Shown here piece after piece: positions 54,530 through 63,259 of a stretch of 64,000 nucleotides of DNA. A model generated the notes under the pieces. The model had not been told where the DNA came from and searched no databases. It saw only the letters and a list, made by a program, of their open reading frames with translations. How positions within the stretch are numbered: position 1 is the first letter of the stretch; each line of letters opens with the position of its first letter. The stretch is from SSF14 sp046331245 (GTDB lineage: Bacteria; Actinomycetota; Acidimicrobiia; Acidimicrobiales; Microtrichaceae), in NCBI GenBank assembly GCA_046331245.1, contig JAXLRH010000013.1, positions 51,037-115,036 on the forward strand, read 5' to 3'. The position numbers and the translations under genes are program-made.

Positions 54530-55744
54530 GTGGAGACAGCTGCGACGAACCTCGGCGAGGTGGACGGGCGCGTGATGGGCGACCCCCGCAACGGCCGCTT
54601 CGGCGACTTCGGCGGCCAGTTCGTGCCCGAGACGCTCGTGCCCGCGTGCCAGGAGCTCGAGGTGGCGTTCACCGAGGCGTGGGCCGACCCGGGGTTCCGG
54701 GCCGAGCTCGACCACCTGCTCAGCAGCTACGCGGGCCGGCCGTCGCCGCTCACCGAGTGCGCCCGCCTGTCCGAGGAGCTCGGCTGCCGCGTGTGGCTCA
54801 AGCGCGAGGACCTCAACCACACCGGCTCGCACAAGATCAACAACGTCCTGGGCCAGGCGCTCCTGGCGCGGCGGATGGGCAAGACCCGCCTCGTCGCCGA
54901 GACGGGCGCCGGCCAGCACGGGGTGGCCAGCGCCACCGCCGCCGCCCTCCTGGGGATGGACTGCGTCGTGTACATGGGCGAGGTCGACATCGCCCGCCAG
55001 GAGCTCAACGTGTTCCGCATGCGCCTGCTGGGCGCCGAGGTGCGGCCGGCGAGCTCGGGCAGCCGCACGCTGAAGGATGCGGTGAACGAGGCGATGCGCG
55101 ACTGGGTCGCGACCGTCGAGTCGAGCCACTACTGCCTGGGCTCGGTGATGGGCCCGCACCCGTACCCGTGGATGGTGAGGGAGTTCCACCGTGTCATCGG
55201 CATCGAGGCGGCCGCGCAGTTCGCGGAGCTCGTGGGCGGGTCACCCGACTACGTCGTCGCGTGCGTCGGTGGCGGGTCGAACGCCATCGGCATCTTCTCG
55301 GGCTTCGCCGAGAACGAGGTCACCCGGCTCATCGGGGTCGAGCCCGCGGGCGGGGCCGCCGTCGGGCGTGGGGTGCCCGGCATCGTGCACGGCATGCGCT
55401 CGTACCTGATGCAGGACGAGTTCGGTCAGGTGGAGGAGGCGCAGTCGATCTCCGCCGGGCTCGACTACCCGGGCGTGGGGCCCGAGCACGCGCACCTCGC
55501 CGACATCCATCGCGCCGAGTACTACCCGGTCACCGACGCCGAGGTCATCGAGGCGTTCAAGCTGCTCAGCCGCACCGAGGGCATCATCCCGGCGCTGGAG
55601 TCGGCGCACGCCATCGCCTGGGTGTCGAGGGAGCGTGCCCGCCTCGCCGGCTCGACCGTCGTGATCAACCTGTCGGGTCGCGGCGACAAGGACGTCGACC
55701 AGATGATGACGATCCTCGACCTCGACCACGAGTCCGGCTCGTGA
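54530..55744 (+). CDS. trpB: Tryptophan synthase beta subunit
   Basis: A 404-residue PLP enzyme that makes tryptophan from indole and serine. GRFGDFGGQFVPETL, LKREDLNHTGSHKINNVLGQ (PLP Lys in SHKIN), ETGAGQHGVASATAAA, CVGGGSNAIGIFSGF and SGRGDKDVD are present. GTG 54530 is chosen because GGAGAAGGAGAT lies three bases before it; an upstream in-frame GTG has no such signal. Overlaps trpA by four bases. Confidence 0.95.
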   Translation: METAATNLGEVDGRVMGDPRNGRFGDFGGQFVPETLVPACQELEVAFTEAWADPGFRAELDHLLSSYAGRPSPLTECARLSEELGCRVWLKREDLNHTGSHKINNVLGQALLARRMGKTRLVAETGAGQHGVASATAAALLGMDCVVYMGEVDIARQELNVFRMRLLGAEVRPASSGSRTLKDAVNEAMRDWVATVESSHYCLGSVMGPHPYPWMVREFHRVIGIEAAAQFAELVGGSPDYVVACVGGGSNAIGIFSGFAENEVTRLIGVEPAGGAAVGRGVPGIVHGMRSYLMQDEFGQVEEAQSISAGLDYPGVGPEHAHLADIHRAEYYPVTDAEVIEAFKLLSRTEGIIPALESAHAIAWVSRERARLAGSTVVINLSGRGDKDVDQMMTILDLDHESGS

Positions 55745-56514
55745 GCGGCGCCCTCGAAGCGGCGCTGCGCGCCCACCGATCGGCCGGAGGGAAGAGCCTC
55801 GTCGTCTACCTCACGGGTGGTCTGCCGGGCTGGCTCGACATGGTGCGGGCCGCGGCGGACGCCGGTGCCGACGCGATCGAGATCGGCATCCCGTTCTCCG
55901 ACCCGGTGATGGACGGTCCGGTCATCCAGGAGGCGTCCGATCGGGCGCTGGCCGCCGGCGCCACGCCGCCGGGCATCCTGGCCGAGGCCGCCACGCTCGA
56001 CGCCGGCGTCCCCCTCACGGTGATGACGTACTACAACCTCGTGTACCGGTTCGGGCTCGAGCGGTTCGCCGCCGAGGCGGTCGAGGCCGGCATCTCGGGC
56101 GTGATCCTGCCGGACCTGCCGCTCGAGGAGTCGACCGACTGGTGTGCCGCGGCCGATGCGGCCGGCATCGAGACCGTGATGCTGGCAGCGCCCACCGCGC
56201 CGCCCGAGCGGCTGCCGCGCATCTGCGCCCGTGCCCGCGGCTTCGTCTACGGCGTCGGTCTCCTGGGCATCACGGGGGAGCGCGACAGCCTCGCCCGTTC
56301 GGCCATCGACATCGCGACGCGGCTCAAGGCGGTGACCGACGTGCCCGTGCTCGTCGGCGTCGGCATCTCGACGCCGGCCCAGGCGGTGGAGACGTGCGCG
56401 GTTGCGGACGGGGTCATCGTCGGGTCCGCGGTGGTGCGCCGCGCGCTCGAGGTCGGTACCGCCGAGGGCGTCGGTGAGCTCGTCGCCGAGTTCCGCGCCG
56501 CGCTCGACGCCTGA
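55741..56514 (+). CDS. trpA: Tryptophan synthase alpha subunit
   Basis: A 257-residue TIM barrel that cleaves indole-3-glycerol phosphate and channels indole to TrpB. IEIGIPFSDPVMDGPVIQEA has the catalytic Glu, then TYYNLVYRFGLERF, ILPDLPLEES (second catalytic Asp), GLLGITGERDS and VGVGISTPAQAV. The GTG start overlaps the trpB stop (GTGA). Confidence 0.95.
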   Translation: MSGALEAALRAHRSAGGKSLVVYLTGGLPGWLDMVRAAADAGADAIEIGIPFSDPVMDGPVIQEASDRALAAGATPPGILAEAATLDAGVPLTVMTYYNLVYRFGLERFAAEAVEAGISGVILPDLPLEESTDWCAAADAAGIETVMLAAPTAPPERLPRICARARGFVYGVGLLGITGERDSLARSAIDIATRLKAVTDVPVLVGVGISTPAQAVETCAVADGVIVGSAVVRRALEVGTAEGVGELVAEFRAALDA

Positions 56515-56564
56515 CCCGGCTCGGCGCGACCCGGGCGACCGCCGGCCCGACACCGGCGAAATAC

Positions 56565-56607
56565 TGGCAAAACCCCGAAAACACGGTAGAGTTACACCGT
56601 TGTAACT
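56565..56607 (+). promoter_or_regulatory. Promoter and operator-like palindrome upstream of HU
   Basis: TGGCAA (56565-56570) and TAGAGT (56587-56592) with 16 bases between make a usable promoter. AGTTACA-CCGT-TGTAACT (56590-56607) is a perfect inverted repeat overlapping the end of the -10 box and the start point, so it is either a repressor site or a stem at the 5' end of the message. Confidence 0.6.
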
Positions 56608-56633
56608 TCACTGAACCCGGGAGGGTCATCACA

Positions 56634-56930
56634 ATGAACAAGACTGAACTGGTCGAGACCATCGCCGTTCGCACGGAACTGTCCAAGAAGGACGTCGACG
56701 CGGTGCTCGGCGCCTTCTGGGACATCATCGCCCAGACGGTCGCCAAGGGTAAGGATTCGGTCACCATTCCGGGCTGGATCAAGTTCGAGCGCATCGAGCG
56801 GGGCCCCCGCACCGTTCGCAACCCGCAGACGGGCGAGTCGATCAACATCGGCAAGACCAACGCCGTGAAGGTCACCGCCGGTGCCACGCTGAAGGCCATC
56901 GCCAAGGGCACCAAGCCTGCGCCGAAGTGA
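56634..56930 (+). CDS. hup: HU-family nucleoid protein
   Basis: A 98-residue histone-like DNA-binding protein. MNKTELVETIAVRTELSKKD begins the helical dimer core, GWIKFERIERGPRTVRNPQTGE forms the DNA-gripping beta arms with the Pro-x-Thr turn, and VKVTAGATLKAIAKG ends the fold. There is no Lys/Ala-rich tail as in mycobacterial HupB. It has a good ribosome-binding site (GGGAGGGTCATCACA) and is ordinary leadered, unlike many neighbours, consistent with high expression. Confidence 0.95.
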   Translation: MNKTELVETIAVRTELSKKDVDAVLGAFWDIIAQTVAKGKDSVTIPGWIKFERIERGPRTVRNPQTGESINIGKTNAVKVTAGATLKAIAKGTKPAPK

Positions 56931-56950
56931 TCTGACGCAACACGCTGAAG

Positions 56951-56985
56951 CGAGGAGCGGTTCGCCGCTCCTCGTTCTGCGTTTT
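56951..56985 (+). terminator. Intrinsic terminator after HU
   Basis: A perfect 10-base-pair stem (56951-56960 with 56965-56974) closed by a TTCG tetraloop and followed by TTCTGCGTTTT, 21 bases after the HU stop codon. Confidence 0.88.
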
Positions 56986-57003
56986 GGGCACTAGGTTGCG
57001 GCC

Positions 57004-57471
57004 ATGGCCGACACATCCACGCCCACCGTCGGCGCTCCCGCGCCGTCCATCGAGCTCCTCGACCAGCACGAGGCCACGTTCTCGCTCGCCGCGCAGCGCG
57101 GCCACCACGTGCTCGTGTACTTCTACCCGAAGGCCGACACGCCGGGCTGCACCACCCAGGCGTGCGGGCTCCGTGACATCGCCGGCGACGTCGGCGACAC
57201 CGTCATCGTGGGCATCAGCCCCGACAAGCCGGCGAAGCTCGAGAAGTTCGACGCGAAGTACGAGCTCGGCTTCACCCTCCTGAGCGACGTCGACCACGAG
57301 GTGGCCGAGGCCTACGGCGTGTGGGCGCTCAAGAAGAACTACGGCAAGGAGTACATGGGCGTCGTGCGCTCGGCGTTCCTGGTGGGTCCCGACGGCACCG
57401 TCACCCACGCCTGGCCGAAGATCAGCCCGAAGGACACGCCGACGAACCTGCTCGCCGCGCTCGCCGAGTAG
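57004..57471 (+). CDS. bcp: Thiol peroxidase, Bcp/PrxQ type
   Basis: A 155-residue peroxiredoxin that reduces peroxides with thioredoxin. FYPKADTPGCTTQACGLRD has the peroxidatic Cys and, five residues on, the resolving Cys of the alpha2-type PrxQ. VVRSAFLVGPDGTV and the C-terminal Ala-rich helix complete the fold. ATG 57004 is six bases after TAGGTT (56992-56997), so the message is predicted to be leaderless. Confidence 0.95.
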   Translation: MADTSTPTVGAPAPSIELLDQHEATFSLAAQRGHHVLVYFYPKADTPGCTTQACGLRDIAGDVGDTVIVGISPDKPAKLEKFDAKYELGFTLLSDVDHEVAEAYGVWALKKNYGKEYMGVVRSAFLVGPDGTVTHAWPKISPKDTPTNLLAALAE

Positions 57472-57474
57472 GCG

Positions 57475-57630
57475 TCAGCTCGGCGGCGGCACGTTCGGCG
57501 TGCCGTAGCGCGACCGGTTGCGGGCGAAGCTGCGCTCACGCCACGCGGCGACGACGGCGAGCACCGCCACGACCATCAGCAATCGCTGCCGTGCGGGCGC
57601 GGAGCGGGTCCAGATCGTGTCGGTGGCCAT
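57475..57630 (-). CDS. Short single-helix membrane protein (51 residues)
   Basis: Begins MATDTIWTRSAPARQRLLMV, continues with a hydrophobic stretch (VVAVLAVVAA) and a basic tail (WRERSFARNRSRYGTPNVPPPS). No family is recognised. Support comes from the TAGCCT element eight bases before the ATG at 57630 (minus strand, 57639-57644), the same leaderless layout as neighbouring genes. Its -10 element overlaps that of the tRNA on the other strand. Confidence 0.5.
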   Translation of the reverse strand: MATDTIWTRSAPARQRLLMVVAVLAVVAAWRERSFARNRSRYGTPNVPPPS

Positions 57631-57657
57631 CGGGCCAGAGGCTACGCTGTCGGCGCA

Positions 57658-57740
57658 GCCCGGGTGGCGGAATGGCAGACGCAGCGGACTCAAAATCCGC
57701 CGTCCGAGAGGGCGTGTGGGTTCGAGTCCCACCCCGGGCA
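57658..57740 (+). tRNA. tRNA-Leu (anticodon CAA)
   Basis: A class II tRNA of 83 bases without encoded CCA. The acceptor stem GCCCGGG pairs with CCCGGGC (57733-57739), the anticodon loop is CTCAAAA inside the stem GCGGA/TCCGC, giving anticodon CAA, there is a long variable arm, and the T arm is GTGGG-TTCGAGT-CCCAC. A -10-like TACGCT lies at 57643-57648. The 3' end abuts an integrase gene, so it is probably the attachment site of the element to its right. Confidence 0.95.
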
Positions 57741-57814
57741 CGCTTGTGATGGAGTGATCACCCCGAGAACATTGGGAACGCGGTGTTCGGTTCAGTGCCG
57801 TCGACGGCCTGTGG

Positions 57815-59047
57815 TCACAGATTGGTCACAGTTGGCTCGAAGAGCGCTGCGACTTGCTGTGCTGCGCCGAGATCCATGCCATCGGTGACGTGGCTGTACA
57901 CGCCGAGTGTGACCGCGATGGTGCTGTGTCCCAGGCGCTGCTGAACGATTCGGGGGTGGACCCCTGCTCGGAGTGCGAGCGTCGCCCAGGTGTGCCGAAG
58001 GCCGTGGACGCCGATGTGGGGGAGTCCGTAGCGGTTCGCCCGTCGGTCGAACCGCTTGGAAACTGCTTCGGGGTGCAGCCAGTCGCCGCTGGTATCTGCG
58101 AACGCCAATTCGTCCGACGAGGCCTGACCCTGACCGAGGGACAGGCGCTCTGCGGCCCGACGGGCGCGATGCGATCGGAGCGCGGCCGTCGTTCGTTCGT
58201 CGAGGGCGATGGTTCGGGCTCCCGCTGCCGTCTTGGGTTGTCCGAACTGAGCGACGTGGTCGACGATGATCAACGTCCTGGTGACCGTGACGGTTCCGGC
58301 GCCGAGGTCAACGTCAGCCCAGCGGAGACCGAGCGCTTCGCCGCGGCGCATGCCCGTGGCGGCGATGAGTCGCCAGAGTGGGTGGTCTCTGTCGCCCTCC
58401 GCCTCCGACTGTTGGAGGAAGGCCGCGAGTTCGGCGCCGGTCCATACCTTGAGCCCAGCCTTCTGGACGGCGGTCGACGGAGGTGGGTCGGCGAGGTCTG
58501 CCGGGTTCGACTGGAGGAGGCCGTGCCGAACGGCATCCTTCAATGCCCGATGGAGGACGGTGTGGATGTACTGGACAGTTCTAGGTGAGAGGCCGCGTTT
58601 GGGGGAGCGAAGGTTGGCGCCGGGCGCAAGCAGCTGTCCGTAGAGCCGATTGAGCGCCGGTCCGGTGAGCTGCTTGAGCTTCATGTCGCCGATGCGCGGC
58701 ATGACGTGACGCTCGAGGTTCTGTTCATAGCTGAACAGCGTCGCCGGCCGGACGGTGGCCGGCAGCGTGTCGGACAGCCACTCTCGGAGGTAGCCGGCGA
58801 CGGTCAGCTTGCTGTCGTAGGTGAACGTCCCGGTCCGTGCCTTGCCTCGGAGGTCGTCGAGCGCCTCCTGGGCGGCAGCCTTGGTGGCGAAGCCGCGTCG
58901 TCGCGCTTGGCGTCGCTCCCGCCAGACCCCGCCAGGGTCGGCGCCGGGACCGAGGTCGACGATGAACTCCCATAGCCCAGTCGTCGGGTTCTTGCGTGGA
59001 GCGACCGATGGTGCGCGCCGGTTCCTCTCGGGTGTCGGTTCTGTCAC
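57815..59047 (-). CDS. Tyrosine-type site-specific integrase
   Basis: A 410-residue phage-type integrase. An N-terminal AP2-like arm-binding region (NPTTGLWEFIVDLGPGAD, RGFATKAAAQEALDDL), a SAM-like core-binding domain (LTVAGYLREWLSDTLP) and a C-terminal catalytic domain with Arg in TGMRRGEALGLRW, H-x-x-R in HGLRHTWATL, and the nucleophile region LGHSTIAVTLGVYSHV (Tyr). The GTG at 59047 is preceded by GAGGAAACC and overlaps the stop of the upstream XRE gene. It points towards the tRNA and ends 75 bases from it. Confidence 0.93.
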   Translation of the reverse strand: MTEPTPERNRRAPSVAPRKNPTTGLWEFIVDLGPGADPGGVWRERRQARRRGFATKAAAQEALDDLRGKARTGTFTYDSKLTVAGYLREWLSDTLPATVRPATLFSYEQNLERHVMPRIGDMKLKQLTGPALNRLYGQLLAPGANLRSPKRGLSPRTVQYIHTVLHRALKDAVRHGLLQSNPADLADPPPSTAVQKAGLKVWTGAELAAFLQQSEAEGDRDHPLWRLIAATGMRRGEALGLRWADVDLGAGTVTVTRTLIIVDHVAQFGQPKTAAGARTIALDERTTAALRSHRARRAAERLSLGQGQASSDELAFADTSGDWLHPEAVSKRFDRRANRYGLPHIGVHGLRHTWATLALRAGVHPRIVQQRLGHSTIAVTLGVYSHVTDGMDLGAAQQVAALFEPTVTNL

Positions 59048-59430
59048 GGTTTCCTCGTTGAGCGGAGTGTTCGTTGGAGGACGCTGGCGTCGAGGCCGTC
59101 GAGGTGGTCGGGCGTGGCTGCCACTGTCCCGGCGGGTGGGGTGAGCAACCAGCTGACGGGCCGGTCGAAACAGCGGGCGATTGCGACGAGTTCGTCGGCG
59201 GAGAACTGTTTGATACGGACCCCGTCGACCGACCGCTCGACGGCCGAGTAGCTCGCTCGCGACCAGCGCACTCCGAGGAACGGTTCGAGCGCCGCGGCGG
59301 CCTCGGGTTGGCTCCACCCGCGATCGGTGCGGGCACGCGTGAGGTTGAACGCAACGATCTGGTTCGGCGTGAGGCGCTTCGGGCGGCTGGGCACGTCGCC
59401 GACTCTACGCTTGCGGCGCCCCGCTGTCAT
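59044..59430 (-). CDS. XRE-like helix-turn-helix regulator of the element
   Basis: A DNA-binding protein of about 128 residues from the ATG at 59430 (134 from an upstream GTG at 59448). LTPNQIVAFNLTRARTDRGW is the start of a lambda-repressor-like HTH (SQPEAAAALEPFLGVRWSRAS) and SADELVAIARCFDRPVSWLL follows in the manner of XRE regulators. It is probably co-transcribed with the integrase (four-base overlap) and may control it. A TTGAC-N8-GTCAA dyad (59442-59459) lies directly upstream of the ATG. Confidence 0.78.
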   Translation of the reverse strand: MTAGRRKRRVGDVPSRPKRLTPNQIVAFNLTRARTDRGWSQPEAAAALEPFLGVRWSRASYSAVERSVDGVRIKQFSADELVAIARCFDRPVSWLLTPPAGTVAATPDHLDGLDASVLQRTLRSTRKP

Positions 59431-59441
59431 CAACGAAATAG

Positions 59442-59459
59442 TTGACACTTACGCGTCAA
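59442..59459. promoter_or_regulatory. Operator-like dyad upstream of the XRE gene
   Basis: TTGAC and GTCAA separated by eight bases form a perfect inverted repeat between the divergent XRE and excisionase genes, 12 bases before the ATG of the XRE gene. Confidence 0.5.
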
Positions 59460-59483
59460 AGTCGGGACTCGTTGATGGTCACC

Positions 59484-59505
59484 CCTGAACGCGGGATTGT
59501 TCAGG
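59484..59505. promoter_or_regulatory. Second operator-like dyad in the divergent region
   Basis: CCTGAAC (59484-59490) and GTTCAGG (59499-59505) form a perfect 7+7 inverted repeat with an eight-base spacer. Its right arm belongs to a 17-base sequence repeated with one mismatch at 60152-60168, just before the relaxase. The remainder of the 59506-59705 stretch holds no gene or recognisable site. Confidence 0.55.
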
Positions 59506-59705
59506 TCGGTGGTCAGGATGACCATCGGAGTGGCCGGATCCGACGCTGTCACCGTGGCGACAGGAGAGGCGACAGTGAACACGACGGTCCGGTGGACGGC
59601 CGACTGGACAGTTTCGTTCCCTTGGGAGGATTCGACAGATATCGCCTTCGGCGGGACCCGCGCGCGCATAGGTAGGGAAACACCTCAACCCTTGGAGAAG
59701 CGCAG

Positions 59706-60059
59706 ATGTCACTACCTGAATTGTTCACTGTCACCGAGGCGGCCGTCGTGCTGCGCATCGGCCGGACCACCGCCTACGAGCTCGCCAGACGCGACCTCGC
59801 CACCGGGGGCGGGGAGGGCTTGGGGGTGATCCGGGTCGGAGGGCAGCTCCGGGTCCCCAGGGTGGCCCTTGAGCGGCTGATCGGCGCCCCGGTCGGGACA
59901 CCGGTCACCACCGGGCCGACGGTCCCGTTGGTGCCCGACACGGTGGTGCCGCTCGATGTCGTCCCCGATCCAACGCCTGCTCGCGTCGACCACCCGAGTG
60001 CTGCGTCTGGCAGTCGTCGTCGGTTGGTGTCGGTGGATCAGTTGCGGTTCGATTCGTGA
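59706..60059 (+). CDS. Excisionase/MerR-like helix-turn-helix protein
   Basis: A 117-residue protein whose N-terminus (LFTVTEAAVVLRIGRTTAYELARRDL) is the DNA-binding helix-turn-helix of the excisionase family, followed by a short wing (GVIRVGGQLRVPRVALERLIG). The C-terminal half is Pro/Val/Thr-rich and probably unstructured. The start is preceded by CTTGGAGAAGCGCAG. Placed between integrase and relaxase, it is likely a directionality factor or element regulator. Confidence 0.8.
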   Translation: MSLPELFTVTEAAVVLRIGRTTAYELARRDLATGGGEGLGVIRVGGQLRVPRVALERLIGAPVGTPVTTGPTVPLVPDTVVPLDVVPDPTPARVDHPSAASGSRRRLVSVDQLRFDS

Positions 60060-60171
60060 TCGGTCGCGCGGTCGGCAGGACTGTTGGTTGGTCAGGTGCC
60101 ATTTCGTTCGACGCACTTGCACCACGGTGCCCTGTGGTCGGACACGTCCGCTGTTCAGGTCGGCGGTCGCC

Positions 60172-62715
60172 TTGTTGAGCATCGGCAAGCTCGCCGCCGG
60201 GGCCGGCGACTACTACACCGCCATGGTCGCCGACGGCGCCGAGGAGTACTTCACCTCGGCCCGCGAGGCCCCCGGCGTCTGGGTCGGTCAAGCCAGCCAA
60301 CGGCTGGGACTCGCCGGCACCGTCCAGCCCGACGACTTCGCATCCGTCCTCGATCATCAGTATCCGGGAACCAACGTGCGGATCACAGCGGCTCGGTCCG
60401 CGCCGAGCGTCGCCGGGTTCGACGCGACGTTCTGCGCTCCGAAGTCGGTGTCGATTCTCCACGGCCTCGGCACCCCCGACATCCGTGCTGCCGTCCGCCA
60501 GGCGCACGACGTCGCCGTCCGTGAAGCGCTCGCGGTGTTCGAGTCCGCAGCGTCGCGAGGCCGGCGAGGCCATGGCGGAGCCGACGTGATCGATGGCGAC
60601 GGGTTCGTCGCCGCTGCGTTCGCTCACCGCACCTCTCGCGCCGGCGATCCCCACCTGCACACACACGTGGTGATCGCCAACCTCGTCCACGGGCCCGACG
60701 GGCGGTGGACCGCCCTCGACGCCCGACCGCTCTACCACTGGTCGAAGACGGTCGGCTACCTGTACGAGGCCGAGCTCCGTCACCAACTCACTCGGACTGT
60801 CGGTGTCGAGTGGCGGACGGTGCGGCGGGGGATCGCCGATGTCGCCGAGGTGCCGATGCAGGTGGTCGACGAGTTCTCCACCCGCCGTCACGAGATCGAA
60901 GCACACCTGGCGGAGAACGGGTTCGACTCCGCCCGTTCCGCACAGCTCGCGGCATATGCCACCCGGCGCATGAAAGACCACACGGCGACACCTGAATCGC
61001 TCGTCGACACCTGGCAGCGACGTGCGAGCGAGTTGGGGTTCGATTGCGAACAGGTCTGCGACCGGCTCAACGCCGGAACCCTCACCCTGAGGTGGACGGG
61101 TCTCGTCCATCTCACCCCGATGTTCGAGCACCTCGCCGGACCTGACGGGCTGACCAAAACCCGGTCGACGTTCGGACGACGCGAGGTTATCCAGGGGATC
61201 TGCGACCGCCTCCCGATCGGCGCTCCCGTCGCCGACATCTGCGAATGGGCTGATCTGTTCATCGACTCCGAACACTGCACACGACTCGCAGGCACCAAGT
61301 CGGCGGTCATCCGAACCAGCGACGGCCGGACCGTGTCGGCACGAACCGACGAGAGACGCTTCTCCACCCCAGACATGCTCACCACGGAACGGCGACTGAT
61401 CGCCGCGGCCGTCGGCTGCGCCGATGCCGGGGTCGGCCTCGCCGACCCACAGGTCGTCGATGTCGCGATCGGACAGCGCCCGTCGATGAGCGACGAGCAG
61501 GTGGAGATGGTGAGACAACTCTGCACGAGCGGTCGCGGCGTCGACCTCGTCGAAGGTGTCGCCGGCGCAGGCAAGACGTTCGCCCTTGCTGCCGCCAACC
61601 AAGCCTGGACCGAGTCAGGCCACACGGTGATCGGATGCGCCCTCGCCGCCAAAGCGGCGCGTCAACTCCAGACCGACGCCGACATTCCGTCCCGCACCAT
61701 CGATCGACTCCTCATCGACCTCGACCGACCTGAACGCGGAGGCCTCGCCCCGAACACCGTGATCGTTGTCGACGAAGCCGCCATGGTCGGTACCCGCAAG
61801 GTCCTCCGTCTCCTCGACCACGCCCGACAGGCCGACGCGAAGGTCGTGCTCGTCGGCGACCCGTGCCAACTCCCCGAGATCGAAGCCGGCGGAGCCTTCG
61901 TCGGACTCCGCCAACGCCTTTCGGCGTCATACCTGGCCGACAATCGCCGCCAACGCGAACCGTGGGAGCGCGCCGCCTTGGCCCGACTCCGGACCGGCGA
62001 CACCGACACAGCCATCGACACCTACATCGAGCGAGGCCGCGTCGAGGTAGCGCCCACCGGAGCCGAAGCGCGGTCGCGAATGATCGGTGATTGGCTCGAC
62101 GCACGCCGAACCGGGACGGCCGTCATGCTGGCCAGCCGACGCGTCGATGTCGACGCCCTCAACAGGTACGCGCGTAGGGCACTGCGGAAGGACGGCGCGC
62201 TCGGTGCCGACAAGATCATCATTGCGGGCCACGGCTACACCGAAGGCGACATCGTGGTGGCCCTTCGCAACGATCGCCGACTCGGCCTACTGAACGGCAC
62301 AAGAGCGACCGTTGACGCCATAGACACCCACGCTCAGGTCATGCGGTGTCGCGCTGACGACGACCAGGCGGTCACGATCCCGTTCGACTACGCCGCCGAC
62401 GGGCACCTCACCCACGGGTACGCGACGACGATCCACAAATCCCAAGGCGCAACCTACGACCGGTGCCTGATCCTGGCCGGCGACCACCTCACCAAGGAAT
62501 CCGCCTACACCGCCATGTCCCGGGGACGCATCGACAACACGCTGTACCTCGTCGACGACGGTGACCGAGCCACCGACTCCCACACGAACGAGATCGAATC
62601 GTCGCTCGTGGATCGCGTGAGGTCATCGATCAGCCGTACTGCTGCTCAGTCGATGGCGGTCGACCAGACGCCGGCGAGCCACGACGACGACCTGGACTTC
62701 GAGATCGATCTCTGA
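60172..62715 (+). CDS. MobF-type relaxase-helicase (TrwC/TraI family)
   Basis: An 847-residue conjugative relaxase. The TTG at 60172 gives MLSIGKLAAGAGDYYTAM, the usual start of MobF relaxases with paired catalytic Tyr at residues 14-15. The metal-binding HLHTH motif is at about 161-165 (GDPHLHTHVVIANLV). A C-terminal superfamily 1 helicase has Walker A GVAGAGKTFALA (about 460), VVDEAAMV, GDPCQLPEIEAGG and the late motif HGYATTIHKSQGAT. It nicks DNA at an oriT and unwinds the strand for transfer. The 110 bases upstream, which hold an ACCAC-N8-GTGGT dyad, are a candidate oriT. Confidence 0.92.
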   Translation: MLSIGKLAAGAGDYYTAMVADGAEEYFTSAREAPGVWVGQASQRLGLAGTVQPDDFASVLDHQYPGTNVRITAARSAPSVAGFDATFCAPKSVSILHGLGTPDIRAAVRQAHDVAVREALAVFESAASRGRRGHGGADVIDGDGFVAAAFAHRTSRAGDPHLHTHVVIANLVHGPDGRWTALDARPLYHWSKTVGYLYEAELRHQLTRTVGVEWRTVRRGIADVAEVPMQVVDEFSTRRHEIEAHLAENGFDSARSAQLAAYATRRMKDHTATPESLVDTWQRRASELGFDCEQVCDRLNAGTLTLRWTGLVHLTPMFEHLAGPDGLTKTRSTFGRREVIQGICDRLPIGAPVADICEWADLFIDSEHCTRLAGTKSAVIRTSDGRTVSARTDERRFSTPDMLTTERRLIAAAVGCADAGVGLADPQVVDVAIGQRPSMSDEQVEMVRQLCTSGRGVDLVEGVAGAGKTFALAAANQAWTESGHTVIGCALAAKAARQLQTDADIPSRTIDRLLIDLDRPERGGLAPNTVIVVDEAAMVGTRKVLRLLDHARQADAKVVLVGDPCQLPEIEAGGAFVGLRQRLSASYLADNRRQREPWERAALARLRTGDTDTAIDTYIERGRVEVAPTGAEARSRMIGDWLDARRTGTAVMLASRRVDVDALNRYARRALRKDGALGADKIIIAGHGYTEGDIVVALRNDRRLGLLNGTRATVDAIDTHAQVMRCRADDDQAVTIPFDYAADGHLTHGYATTIHKSQGATYDRCLILAGDHLTKESAYTAMSRGRIDNTLYLVDDGDRATDSHTNEIESSLVDRVRSSISRTAAQSMAVDQTPASHDDDLDFEIDL

Positions 62716-62866
62716 TCGCGACCGTGCCGATGATCGGCGGGCGCTGTGACGACCGGGGAGGTTGTCCCTGGAGTAGCGGTGTTGGCTGATCTCGTCGTGA
62801 GTTGAGCCCCTCCGGACGAGGATGTGGGTCTTCCACAACTCACCGCCTTACCCGGGAGGGCTCCTG

Positions 62867-63259
62867 TCTCAAGCTAGAAGCCGTCACCCGAGCGCGCCTC
62901 TGACCCCGCTCGGGCGCCGCCGCACGGTCGACTGCGCCTCGTCGACCGCTGGTCGATCGAAGCGACCGAGTGGTTCCCGGTCGACCCCACGACCGTCCGG
63001 AAGTGGCGCGTCCCGTTCCTCGCCGAAGGCGAAATCGGCCTCCGGGACCGGTCCTCACGCCCGAAACGCGCACTGAACCGGACTCCGCGCCGAGTACGCA
63101 GCCTGTTGATCCAGCTCCGTAAGAGGCGCCGTTGGGGTGCAGACCGGATAGCCATCACATCGGGCTCGCCATTCGACGGTAAACACCTCTTGCGCCACGC
63201 TGGCCTCGGACGACTCGACAGAGGTGACCGCGCCACCGCACTACCGGTGCGCCGCTACC
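62867..63259 (+). pseudogene. Decayed IS481-family transposase remnant
   Basis: Fragments of an IS481 N-terminal HTH region survive in more than one frame: APLTPLGRRRTVD in one, then LVDRWSIEATEWFPVDPTTV, FLAEGEIGLRDRSSRPKR and RTPRRVRSLLIQLRKRRRWG in another, and further damaged text to GLGRLDRGDRATALPVRRYR. At least one frameshift and a garbled middle are present, and no DDE catalytic part remains. The remnant ends where the IS256-type element begins. Confidence 0.75.

Noticed and set aside
57475..57741. 88-codon version of the small minus-strand gene
   Set aside because: The longer form would begin inside the tRNA on the opposite strand; the ATG at 57630 with its own -10 element is the better start.
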